Origin: Triglochin maritima
Lineage: Eukaryota > Streptophyta > Magnoliopsida > Alismatales > Juncaginaceae
Direction of reading: 5' to 3'
NCBI GenBank assembly: GCA_963682175.1
Contig: OY821772.1
Location: 19,460,743-19,524,742 of the forward strand
Length of the DNA stretch: 64,000 nucleotides
Below are positions 46,692-57,704 of the stretch, one piece after another. The notes under the pieces were generated by a model. It was not told the origin of the DNA. It saw nothing but the letters and a program-made list of their open reading frames with translations, and did no database searches. The position numbers and the translations under genes are program-made. Position 1 is the first letter of the stretch. The number at the start of each line of letters is the position of its first letter.

Positions 46692-49042
46692 TAATAAGAT
46701 TGATGACCCTCTAATCACTAAACTAATTGTGGAATTAAAACAATAATTGAGATTAAAGGAGAAGATAATTGCAAACCACCAAATCGTCAACACCGGAGTT
46801 TAGAGAGGTTCGGCACCGCACCCCGGTTCTAGTCCTCCTCGCAAGTCTTGCTCCATCTTCTGAGCCTCGCTTACGGTTACACTATTTGATCTCCATTCTG
46901 GGTCGAGATCAACATCGTTTACAACACCGAGTCTCGTGAACAATCTTCGTCTCGCTTGTGTCTTGTCTCACAACCCGAGAGGAAGCTTCCTCAAAGCTTT
47001 ACAACTCTTCAATGATTCTTGAATATGGAGATGGAATCACAATCTAACACTCTATACTTGAGCACACTTGGATATTGATATAGAATGGATATGCAAGTGG
47101 TGAAGCTTTGGCTAGAGTGTAGAAGAATGAGAGCTTGAAGATGTAGAGGATTTGGCTTTGAGTATGGGATCAATCGGAAGTGTTCAAGAGAGCCAAAACA
47201 AACAAATGGGATCCTATTTATAAGCCATCAACCTCTACTAACCGTTTGGGAGTTGGTGGGATATAGACCAACGAGAAGCAAGGATTTGCTTAAAGCTCGG
47301 GCAGAATTTAGACCAGGTTCGGTCGAAAATTTATTTAATGGTAGTCTGAGACACTACAAATGAATTGGTCATATATAAGCACTCGGTTGACCAAATATAC
47401 TTCGGATCACCGTTCACCAACTTCCAGAAACTATTTTAAATTTAGCCCTATTTAATTTCGGTTAACCAAATTCCATTCTCTTCACCATTCCAAGGTGGAC
47501 AGTAAGATTGTTTGGGTTCTGATTGTAGGATTTCTAGTTTAATTGTACATATATATATTCGAAATTTTTATGCACAATAAGGATCATTCATATATTTTCT
47601 ATGATTTGTTTTTCATGCATGCATCGGTTTGTTTCAATGATTGCTTAAAACATATTAAAACAAACATTGGGTTCTGAAATTCATACCTAGAAGTTCTCTA
47701 AAACTTCTTGAAGATCCGGAGACGTTGAGGATGCTTGTTGCTGCGCCGGATGCCTCCAAGTATTCACCAAACTCTAAACAAGATCGGAGAGAGAAGAGCT
47801 AGCCTCTCAATCTCCAATAGGGTTTAGAATCTAATTACTAACCCATCTTTAGTTCCCTTGAGAAGAAGATCTCTGAAAACTAAAACTATACTCAAGAATT
47901 AAGGAAATTTCGTGGATAATTATGGAGAGAGAAGTTTGCACAAGAAGATAATGAATTTATTAACAAGGTAATGAGATAAACTTGTATTTATAAGTTCTCT
48001 CCAAATTACCTATTCATGTGCAACCTCTTGCCCATGATTTCATCCAAACTTCCATCTAACCATCCATTATTTGCTAACAAATAATCTTAGCCACGAATTA
48101 AATCAGTTATGGACCAATTCCATGCATGATCTAATTAATTCTTAAATTAATTCTGCAGTAACCGTCTGAATCGGTCGACCGTGTTGGAGGTTCGGTCAAC
48201 CGTTTAGACGAAGTTTCGGTCGACCGTTGATAACTCGGTCGACCGTTCGCAACATAAAATTATTTCATCGCAATGTTCGGTCGACCGACCGAACTACTTC
48301 GGTTGACCGAAAATGAACAGACAAAATTCCTGTAGCGATCGAGACACAATCGGTCGACCGTGCAACATTTCAGTCGACCGTGCAACATTCGGTCGACCAT
48401 TTACCGTTTAGCGGTAGACCGTTGTTGCACAGTGCTGCAGACTTGTCAAATTTCGGTTTAACCACTACAAAATTTGACATTTCGGGATTAGTAGTAAATT
48501 CACAACTTATGTAACATATTATCCTATGTAATGATAAATCATTACACCCCATAATATTTACATCACATATGAATTTAATTTAGATTCTAATTATGTTATT
48601 AATCACAACATAATTTTGATTTTGCTTGTTCACCCCATGTGTCATATTTTCTACATGAAACCTGACACACCTTATGAACTCAAAATCCCAATTTCTTGTT
48701 TCCTAGTTTTGTGGTGTGACCTATAGAAGGATCTAAACTAAGTTGGCAGTGATATTAAGAGCTTAATATCACAAGTTATAAGCGGTATCTAGCTACACGT
48801 TATAACTCCCAATTAGTTAGATGTCTTAATTCCACTCGAACCAAAACCCGATCAATTTAGTGAATGGAGTGCACCACTTGTGTCCATCCCTTGTCTCATG
48901 ATATTAAGAATACACACAAAGTAGTATTGTGTCATCTTTGTATTAGTATTCATTTCTTGATCTCTTTAAGCTAGTTATAAATATGTGACTTAACTCAAAT
49001 CACATTGTGCACATTATAACTTTGCTTTATCAAGGGGCCCAC

Positions 49043-50593
49043 TGATTGACATCATTTCATGCTTATATTTGTTCCTTATATCCATTATCTTACACCTAAG
49101 CAATGCTATGTGACGAGTTTTATGTTTAGTTTTCAGAAATAAAGAGGTTTGAAGAGAAGAGCCATGAAAGGACCCAAAAGCAGGAAAAAAGGACCTAATT
49201 GTGAGACCTGGGGACCAAGATGCAAGGGGGAAGGACCTGATCGTAAGACAGAAGGACCTAAGAGCAAAACAGGAAACTCCACACCATCATGAGGAGTATT
49301 TTGTCAATTCGATTCGGGTCGGAGCTCCACTAAACCAACCAGATGCATCTAAGACCAAGAAACACTTCAAGAAAAGCCCACAAAGAAAACCAGACGGATC
49401 CAAGCTTTATAGGCCGCCAATTGGCGGTCTGGAACCGCTAATTGGCGGTCCATTTAGCCCAGGATCCGTCCAATTTTCTGTAGTACGTGTATTAGTGTAT
49501 TCTTAGTGTATTTGTGGTATTGGTTTAGTCCCACATCGGGGGATTGTCCCGGATTAGCTTTTTCCATGCTTATAAATAGAACTCTTCACCTTCCATTGTA
49601 ATTACCCATTGTTTGGTGGCATTCTCTCTACTACGGAGTGAGCCTTGAAGCAATAACTCAAGGTGGAGAAGGATGCTACCTTCAATGTGAGTCATTGTTA
49701 ATAAACGTTTATTTGTTTCTTTTAATCTTGTTTTGTTATGTTGCTTGTTTTGTGTGGGTTGCTTTACTTTGTTTAATTTCTTGTTTAGTAATTTTAGTAT
49801 CTTAGTTAAATGTTTTCTTTACTTAGTCTAATCAGTAGTGTAATGAGTAGTGAGTAGTTCCATCCCCATTTGGGGGGTGGAGAAATATGTGATATAATAA
49901 TGTAGTGTATTAAGTGTGTGTTATTTTTATCCCTTGAGCTTTATATGATTTCCATAACCATCTAATGGGTCTCCACTCTTATCTTTGATATGCTAATGCT
50001 CTTGAATGAAGCTTAGCTTATGCTTTGATTAGTGGACCTATTTTATGGGGAATGATAAGGTTAGGATATGGATGAAGTAATTGTTGGTAACACAATTTGT
50101 AGTGTATGTACTCTTGTTGCCTTTTCCTTAGCTAATGTCTTGTATGTTTTAATGATGTAGTCATCTTAATTCATGTGGAGGCATAGTAGGGTCTAGTCTT
50201 TATACATGAGTTCATTTAGTTTCATTCCAATTATTGTCTTGTATGTTTTAATGATGTAGTCTTATCTTAATTCATGTAGAGGCAAAGTTGGATGTAGTTT
50301 TATGATTTCATGCACTACATGTTGTGAGGAGCTTAATGAACACACACACACTTCTTTATGTTCACATTATTTCTCTACCCCCTTTGGGGTTTAGTTTTAT
50401 TGCTTATCTTCATTTCCTTTGCATTTCATTTCAGCTTTGTAGTTTAGATTAGTGTAATACATCTTTCTCCCTTCTTTTTACCTCTCGCCTTCGAATAAAC
50501 CAAGTGTCGACACACCTCCCAGTGGACGACCCGTATTTGCCACCGCTTCAACGCGGCCGTGCACTTGCGGTAGAAATATAAAACGACCAATCA
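49043..50593 (+). repeat. TR-B 5' LTR
   Basis: TATA box TATAAATA at 49571-49578. Two palindromes are present: CCGCCAATTGGCGG (49414-49427) and ACCGCTAATTGGCGGT (49434-49449). The short frame 49201-49506, repeated at 55054-55359, is LTR sequence, not a gene. Confidence 0.92.
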
Positions 50594-50620
50594 AGTTTTT
50601 GGCGCCGTTGCCGGGGAGGT
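50594..50620 (+). other. TR-B primer binding site
   Basis: TGGCGCCGTTGCCGGGGA, complementary to the 3' end of plant tRNA-Asp, lies six bases inside the 5' LTR, as in Athila/Tat and many non-autonomous plant elements. Confidence 0.85.
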
Positions 50621-51724
50621 GCTCTGTCCAGACCTTGGTTTGGACGATTCGAGGGGTTTTTAATTTGTGTTTTTTAGTTTTTCTTAGTTTCAGGAAACCA
50701 CAAGGTCAAGGGGAGGCTACTGGAGAAGTTTGAGGAAGCGCCGACCTAAACAGACCGCCAATCAGCGGTGGAAGACCGCCAATTGGCGGCCTGGTGAGCG
50801 TTGCTGTCCTTGAAATTTTTGTTGGTAGTTAGTCTTGAAATTTTTGTTATCTGGGAGCCCAATTTTACATGCTTTAACCTCTGGTTTGCTCCCAGATCAT
50901 TAATCACTCCCCCATTAATCAACTTGGACCATAAAACTCAAAGCAAAAGATTAGACTTCTTGCCATCTAGGTCATGCACCATTGGTAGACCTTGCATGCA
51001 TTTGTCTTTTCTTTGCTTTACATTTTGTCGTTGATTGCTGGCGTGAGGTACGTGCACCCACATCCCTCATTCATGCATGTTTCTTTCATGCATTAGTTAG
51101 TAAGGTGCATCGGGACAAGAGTGAGTTGAGCGTTTGATTGGAGTGATTGATTGCTAGATTTAAGCTCAAAACGCTACTAAGGAGGGGCTGTCCCATAAAA
51201 GATAAGGTGGGGGATTTCATCACCCTTTCCTTGGCCCCAAAAACCACTCTTAGTAAAGCCTTAACTAAAAGCAAGTAGACATTGGCCCTAGGAATTCGGA
51301 CGCACTAGGAGAGTAATCTAGTTGAGACCGTCATGACCTGATCGGCGTTGCCTACCTTGTCGATAGTAGGAGGTACTGGATCTCCGGATCTGGTATCACT
51401 TACTGGGCATTGTGGTCCTCGTTGTAGGGAGGTGAGGCGTGTCGAGGCTAGTGACCTCGAAGTTAGGCGTCGTCTAGCCTAAGGACCCATTGCCTTACAT
51501 TGTTTGAGCCATGCTTGCTAGTTAGGCTTCTACCTTCACCCTGTACCCTCGCTAGCTCTAGGGATTCTTCCCTTCTCCTCTGAGTCATCTTCTTCTCACC
51601 TTCTTCTACGTTATAGTCTCCTCCCCTTTACACTCTCTGTTAGCGTTTTAGGGTCGAGTCGAGCACTTTTTGCGAGCTTAGCCTCGTGGTGGTGAGAGTG
51701 GTCGACTCGAGAGTTTTTCTTGAG
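50621..51724 (+). other. TR-B untranslated leader
   Basis: Non-coding, with two more palindromes ACCGCCAATCAGCGGT (50754-50769) and ACCGCCAATTGGCGGC (50775-50790). Short frames in it have no support. Confidence 0.6.
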
Positions 51725-53236
51725 ATGGATGGTTACATGGGCGACCATCCATATCATTGTTGGGACCAGGACGATTCTCCCTGGTACTCCGGACCCATGC
51801 AACCTGGGGTGGCTCAGACTAACACCCCGTATGGTTGGGATGATCGCAATTTTGTGACTGAGCAGTCTTCATATTGGGGTAACATGAGAGAGGCACCGAC
51901 TGCTAGACCACAATCTAGTTATGCCGGATCATATGCTGGTCAACAAACTGAGACATTACAACAAACTTTGGCCTCTTTCATGCGTATGGCAGACGACATG
52001 AGTGCCCCGGTGGCTCCAGTAGCCGTACCGTGCGACTGTTGTGGGTTGAGTGGTCATGTTATCGGGGAATGTCCTTATGTTTCCCCTGAGCCTGAGTATG
52101 AGCACACATTTTCCCAAAATGCTCATTATGACCATTACGCATCCGCGTACAACCCGAGAGTGATGGATTCATGGGGAGACAAATCTTATCCAAATTCTTA
52201 TACTTCATGTTCACCCCAGTATCCTCCTCCCGAATACCCAGAATTCTACCAGCACCCCACTCCAAATCATTGGACTCATTCTCAGCCCATCAATGCCCAA
52301 CCACAAAATTTCCCAAGCTCTGACTTGGACCTCATCGTTGACCGCATACCTGATTCCTTGAAACAAACTCTCCAAACATTCATGGAAACCACACAAAATT
52401 TACTGAAGTCCAACTTGAATTCCTTGCAAACCATGGAAATTCAAGTGAGCCAGATGACACAACAATTCCATGAACGTGAGGAGGGTAACTTTTCTTGTCA
52501 ACATGAGGATTCATCTTTTGATATCGAACCACCACCACATCCACAAATTCAAAGCACAACCTTTCAAAGTCAAACTCCTTGTCAGTCTGAGGGACTTGGG
52601 GTTTCAATTCACGATCACTTAGTAGAGGATTCGATTCAAATTGAGAATAACTTGGACCAGCTTCATTACGAGTCGGCACAAGATTGTGCCTTATCTTTTT
52701 GTCCCATGGCCCTTGAGCCACATGATCTTATTGTTGTACCTCCTAAGGACTCACCTTTGGTGGAGCAAGAGCTCCCTAGTACCCTTAATCTCATACGACC
52801 TGATGAGAGTTTGCCTCTCACTATTGTTCCTGATCATCTTGGAAATGATGGAACATCAAACAACTACATTGCTCATGAGGGTATTAGGAGTTCCTTGGAG
52901 GATACTTTGGGTATGAGACCCACTTCCTGTTCTCCTGGTGAGTTGGACATGCATAACGAGGTGCTTGACCTCGTTCCGACCCACCAGCCTGTTGGTTGGA
53001 GAGTTTGGATTGATGATCATAACTTCAGTTCCGCAACGGGAGATATTTTTCTTCCGTTGCCCCTTATTTCCCAAACTCTCGAGAGGTTCAAGCTCTTTCA
53101 GTTTGATCCTTTGAATGAGACGCCTTTGCGTCCAATTCATGAACCTCTCATTTCATCTGGTGCTCTTTGTGAAGGGGGCCCACACATGCGTATCCTGGCC
53201 CCGCGTGGTGTCATGTTCCCTTTCCAAGTGCATTGA
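51725..53236 (+). CDS. TR-B gag-related protein with zinc knuckle, intact
   Basis: An open frame runs 51686-53236. I choose the ATG at 51725 (MDGYMGDHPYHCWDQDD), giving about 503 residues. A zinc knuckle CDCCGLSGHVIGEC lies near residue 98, followed by the spaced DHYASAYN motif that also follows the knuckle in TR-A gag (DPYASTYN). A later block TFMETTQNLLKSNLNSLQ...EIQVSQMTQQ (residues ~215-245) matches the TR-A stretch TFMQTTTQSFQRLETQV. The protein is thus the C-terminal half of an Athila/Tat-like gag without the capsid domain. The remaining ~230 residues are acidic, match no family I know, and lack any retropepsin motif. It probably binds element RNA. The frame is intact in a young copy, which argues for recent function or selection. 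Confidence 0.75.
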   Translation: MDGYMGDHPYHCWDQDDSPWYSGPMQPGVAQTNTPYGWDDRNFVTEQSSYWGNMREAPTARPQSSYAGSYAGQQTETLQQTLASFMRMADDMSAPVAPVAVPCDCCGLSGHVIGECPYVSPEPEYEHTFSQNAHYDHYASAYNPRVMDSWGDKSYPNSYTSCSPQYPPPEYPEFYQHPTPNHWTHSQPINAQPQNFPSSDLDLIVDRIPDSLKQTLQTFMETTQNLLKSNLNSLQTMEIQVSQMTQQFHEREEGNFSCQHEDSSFDIEPPPHPQIQSTTFQSQTPCQSEGLGVSIHDHLVEDSIQIENNLDQLHYESAQDCALSFCPMALEPHDLIVVPPKDSPLVEQELPSTLNLIRPDESLPLTIVPDHLGNDGTSNNYIAHEGIRSSLEDTLGMRPTSCSPGELDMHNEVLDLVPTHQPVGWRVWIDDHNFSSATGDIFLPLPLISQTLERFKLFQFDPLNETPLRPIHEPLISSGALCEGGPHMRILAPRGVMFPFQVH

Positions 53237-54895
53237 CCCACTCTTGAGGTTCCCATTTGATGTCTTTTGACAAATGAAGATGGGAACTTATGTTTGTACA
53301 TAGTTATATGAAAAAAAAAGAAAAAAAAGAAAAAGAAAAAGAAAAAGAAAAAGAAAAAAAAAGTACAATAAAAGACTCCTTCAGTGAGCATTGATTGTTG
53401 TGAGCCCCAACCCTTGTGTATTTGGGCTCCATTTATTTCACGTATTTGTATCCCTTCTTTAGCATCTCACAGGTTTTGAGGGAATTCGGGTTATGTCCAT
53501 CAACATGACCTTGCACTTCCCTTTGTACTTCATGTTGGTGAGATCTCTCCTTTTTTATGCATCAATCCATGTTGTATCTTGCTTGCATTCATTGAGGACA
53601 ATGCATGAAGTAGGTGTGGGGGGGTGTTTTACGTGTGTACATAGTCGAGTCTTTTTCCTTTGATTTTGTTTTCTTTTGTTTGCATTGTTAGGGTCATGAT
53701 AGTGTGCTGCATTTAATATCGATATATCTGCTTGCCATGATCCTTGGGTGACTTGTCTTCTTTTGCTTGCCTAGTGCTTCAAAATTTTCACATTTCTTTC
53801 AAAATCTTCATGTGTTTTCGAAAGAAAATGTTTTGTGGGTTTTGCGTGTGTTTAGCATGTGCAAAACCGTTGAGAGGCAAAGTAAAAAGAAAGCTCCCAA
53901 AATTGTCTTGAACTTGATGCATTAGGATATCTAGTACGTGGCTTTAAGATTTATCGAGTCGTTAGGATGCACCCCAGTTTTCCCTTGGGGGTGAGTAATC
54001 ATAGGGTTTCAGTGCTCAAACATTTAATGAAGTCCACCCTGAACCTAGTGAGTCAATAATTCGTGTCTGTTAACTTAAGGAAGTTTGTTGTAGTCAAGGA
54101 CCCTCTAAATCCTGTTGTGAGACATTAGTGTAGGGGTTTTTGTTCATGTGTAGATAAGAAATAAGTGAGTAGGTGTTCTCTCTTCTCGCACGGCTCCTAT
54201 CACTTGGGAAAGTAGGTCTGAGGGGACTTTGTGCCTGGTGCTTTCGAGTCATCTGACTTGGGATGCGCCGACTGAACTCCCGTTACACGGGTGGTAGGGA
54301 TTGCCCTATGTGGAGATGTGGGGAAAGGTGTACGTGATAGTGTAAGTCCTCATGGGCAATGATGCACGGAACCTGACCCTGGGAGAATGAAGCTCCAACT
54401 AATAAAAGAAAAAAAAAAGAAGAAAAAAAAATGTGTGAAAAGAAAAAAAAAAGAAAAAAAAAATGGTAATGCAAATAAGAACCTTAATGGACCTTACACT
54501 TTGTATCACTTGAGGATCTTGAGGTTGTCCATGTCTTTCACTTAATTCCTTATTTAACTAACACGAATGGTTCATTAAGTTAGGTGTGTGGACTGATTAC
54601 CTATATAGAGTCGGCCCGTAGGATTACCGCATTCCATGATCGACAAAATAAGTCCAACGAGTCGTGTAGCTAGATTGATTAATGCATCTTGTTCGGATTT
54701 TGTGGGTATATCCGCTGAAAACCCTCAGGAGACACCACTCCTCCTCCTTGGCAACAAGGAGGTTTAACGGCTTGTTGCACGTGCTAAGTGCAACCGTGAT
54801 TCCTACGAAAGTGAGTTAGGATTTCTTGTTTTTCGTATGCTTTTTCCTTTCTTTGTTTTGCTCGAGACTAGCAAAAACTTAGGTGTGGGGGTATT
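53237..54895 (+). other. TR-B 3' untranslated region
   Basis: Holds A/G-rich low-complexity runs (53310-53363; 54402-54465), a block shared with TR-A, and the hairpin GTTGCAC...GTGCAAC at 54774-54794. The polypurine tract is at its right end. No gene is seen. Confidence 0.65.
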
Positions 54896-56446
54896 TGATT
54901 GACATCATTTCATGCTTATATTTGTTCCTTATATCCATTATCTTACACCTAAGCAATGCTATGTGACGAGTTTTATGTTTAGTTTTCAGAAATAAAGAGG
55001 TTTGAAGAGAAGAGCCATGAAAGGACCCAAAAGCAGGAAAAAAGGACCTAATTGTGAGACCTGGGGACCAAGATGCAAGGGGGAAGGACCTGATCGTAAG
55101 ACAGAAGGACCTAAGAGCAAAACAGGAAACTCCACACCATCATGAGGAGTATTTTGTCAATTCGATTCGGGTCGGAGCTCCACTAAACCAACCAGATGCA
55201 TCTAAGACCAAGAAACACTTCAAGAAAAGCCCACAAAGAAAACCAGACGGATCCAAGCTTTATAGGCCGCCAATTGGCGGTCTGGAACCGCTAATTGGCG
55301 GTCCATTTAGCCCAGGATCCGTCCAATTTTCTGTAGTACGTGTATTAGTGTATTCTTAGTGTATTTGTGGTATTGGTTTAGTCCCACATCGGGGGATTGT
55401 CCCGGATTAGCTTTTTCCATGCTTATAAATAGAACTCTTCACCTTCCATTGTAATTACCCATTGTTTGGTGGCATTCTCTCTACTACGGAGTGAGCCTTG
55501 AAGCAATAACTCAAGGTGGAGAAGGATGCTACCTTCAATGTGAGCCATTGTTAATAAAAGTTTATTTGTTTCTTTTAATCTTATTTTGTTATGTTGCTTG
55601 TTTTGTGTGGGTTGCTTTACTTTGTTTAATTTCTTGTTTAGTAATTTTAGTATCTTAGTTAAATGTTTTCTTTACTTAGTCTAATCAGTAGTGTAATGAG
55701 TAGTGAGTAGTTCCATCCCCATTTGGGGGGTGGAGAAATATGTGATATAATAATGTAGTGTATTAAGTGTGTGTTATTTTTATCCCTTGAGCTTTATATG
55801 ATTTCCATAACCATCTAATGGGTCTCCACTCTTATCTTTGATATGCTAATGCTCTTGAATGAAGCTTAGCTTACGCTTTGATTAGTGGACCTATTTTATG
55901 GGGAATGATAAGGTTAGGATATGGATGAAGTAATTGTTGGTAACACAATTTGTAGTGTATGTACTCTTGTTGCCTTTTCCTTAGCTAATGTCTTGTATGT
56001 TTTAATGATGTAGTCATCTTAATTCATGTGGAGGCATAGTAGGGTCTAGTCTTTATACATGAGTTCATTTAGTTTCATTCCAATTATTGTCTTGTATGTT
56101 TTAATGATGTAGTCTTATCTTAATTCATGTAGAGGCAAAGTTGGATGTAGTTTTATGATTTCATGCACTACATGTTGTGAGGAGCTTAATGAACACACAC
56201 ACACTTCTTTATGTTCACATTATTTCTCTACCCCCTTTGGGGTTTAGTTTTATTGCTTATCTTCATTTCCTTTGCATTTCATTTCAGCTTTGTAGTTTAG
56301 ATTAGTGTAATACATCTTTCTCCCTTCTTTTTACCTCTCGCCTTCGAATAAACCAAGTGTCGACACACCTCCCAGTGGACGACCCGTATTTGCCACCGCT
56401 TCAACGCGGCCGTGCACTTGCGGTAGAAATATAAAACGATCAATCA
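54896..56446 (+). repeat. TR-B 3' LTR
   Basis: Nearly identical to the 5' LTR, same terminal bases TGATTG...CAATCA. Confidence 0.92.
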
Positions 56447-57704
56447 CCCACTAATATCATCACTCAATTAAGAGGGGCAATGATAATCTTTTGACCAACT
56501 ATCTTCTCCAACGAAAGTCATACTTAACCAACCAATGTCTTTACACTACACTCATCGATAGCTCAAGACACTAGTCTAATTAAGCAATTCTTAAGTGATC
56601 GGATAAAAGTCTCATATCAAAGGACCAAGGACACAGTAAAATATTAATAACACAGAAACACATTTCTATAATATTTTACTTATTAGGTCAATTCGGTATA
56701 CAAAAGTAGTATTTTCCTCTTTTGCAGTCTCGTGTCGTCACTCACTTATAGAGCTACAATGATCTATGACCAACATGACAATCTTAACTCGGTATTTAAT
56801 GTCTCATGTTAATTACCATGATTGCGAATATCTTTTGTTTTATGTAAACCAATATCTTTTAGAGTTCTACGGTTAAGGACCAAGAGCCTCTTCCTTAACA
56901 CTTCTAAAAGACGAATAACATAAACAAGGAACAAAATGATTTCTCATTCAATTCATAATAATTGACATTTAAAAGTAAAACTTTTAGAACACATTCCCTT
57001 CACTGATTACTCAAGTTCGGTTGACCTTGTATGCTTTGGTAGACCGAAGTTAGCGTGGGTTTTGCGCTCATAGTTAAGGCTCAAATAGTCGTTGGGTACA
57101 ACAGTCAAGTGCCACGAGTAAATAGTTGTTGGGCTCCTAAAGCCAAGAAGAACTTTGTTGATCGATAGGCATTCGGTCGTCCGAATTATGACAAGTCAAT
57201 TGGGATCTATAGGGCTCGATTCAAATGCAACCGTTGGAGCAAAGTCCAAAAACGGTCCAAGGCTATTCGGTCGACCAAAAGGTGTTTCGGTCGTCTGTCA
57301 TGGAAATTCAAGAAAGCATCCTATGGTTTACTGATGGGAAATATTTGGTTGTCTGATAGGTGTTCGGTGGACCGAACGGGAAAGGATTTAGTTGACTGTG
57401 AAGGATCTGGTTTACCAAATCTTGACGGGACAAAATCCTAGTGCTCAAGTTTACATTACACCTTATGGACTCAATAAATACAAAATTACATGTCTTTGTC
57501 CAAAATTTTGATTACAAGTCTTGATGTATTTGTCCAAATGCTCATTTTCTTGATTATTTTGATCAACTTATTAAGATGATTGCAAGTATACATGTATGCA
57601 ATGCATGTAATCGTGTTTGCTCACTTGGATTGATTAGGTTGATTGATTAAGATTAGTTTGATTAATCATCAAAATTATTATAGATTAAGGCTAAAACGCC
57701 AACA

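Larger units (their letters stand above)
49043..56446 (+). mobile_element. TR-B: young non-autonomous LTR retrotransposon
   Basis: 7404 bp, LTRs 49043-50593 and 54896-56446 (1551 bp each, only about five differences seen by eye), perfect duplication CCCAC (49038-49042; 56447-56451). The primer site TTTTTGGCGCCGTTGCCGGG follows the 5' LTR (tRNA-Asp type), and a polypurine tract AGGTGTGGGGGTATT precedes the 3' LTR. The only long ORF is 51725-53236. No reverse transcriptase, integrase or protease is present, so it must be moved by enzymes of a related Athila/Tat-like element. Confidence 0.92.
47524..57002 (-). mobile_element. Copia-B-like solo LTR, split by TR-B
   Basis: LTR sequence runs 47524-49042 and resumes 56447-57002, with ends TGTAGGATTTC and CATTCCCTTCA. 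A perfect 5-bp duplication CTGAT flanks it (47519-47523; 57003-57007). It is more diverged from Copia-B than the copies at 4736, 12182 and 63379. CGGTCGACCG palindromes are dense at 48164-48423. Confidence 0.9.
46692..57704 (-). mobile_element. Inverted Copia-C LTR, host of a two-level nest
   Basis: The LTR is in two pieces, about 46692-47523 and 57003-57704, colinear with the reversed LTR at 43634-45157 and rejoined by the CTGAT duplication of the inserted Copia-B-like LTR. The left edge is uncertain by ~10 bp, and no internal Copia sequence follows on either side, so it looks like a solo LTR. Confidence 0.75.

Noticed and set aside
49201..49506. 101-codon frame, repeated at 55054-55359
   Set aside because: It is present identically in both TR-B LTRs and has no protein-like conservation beyond LTR identity.
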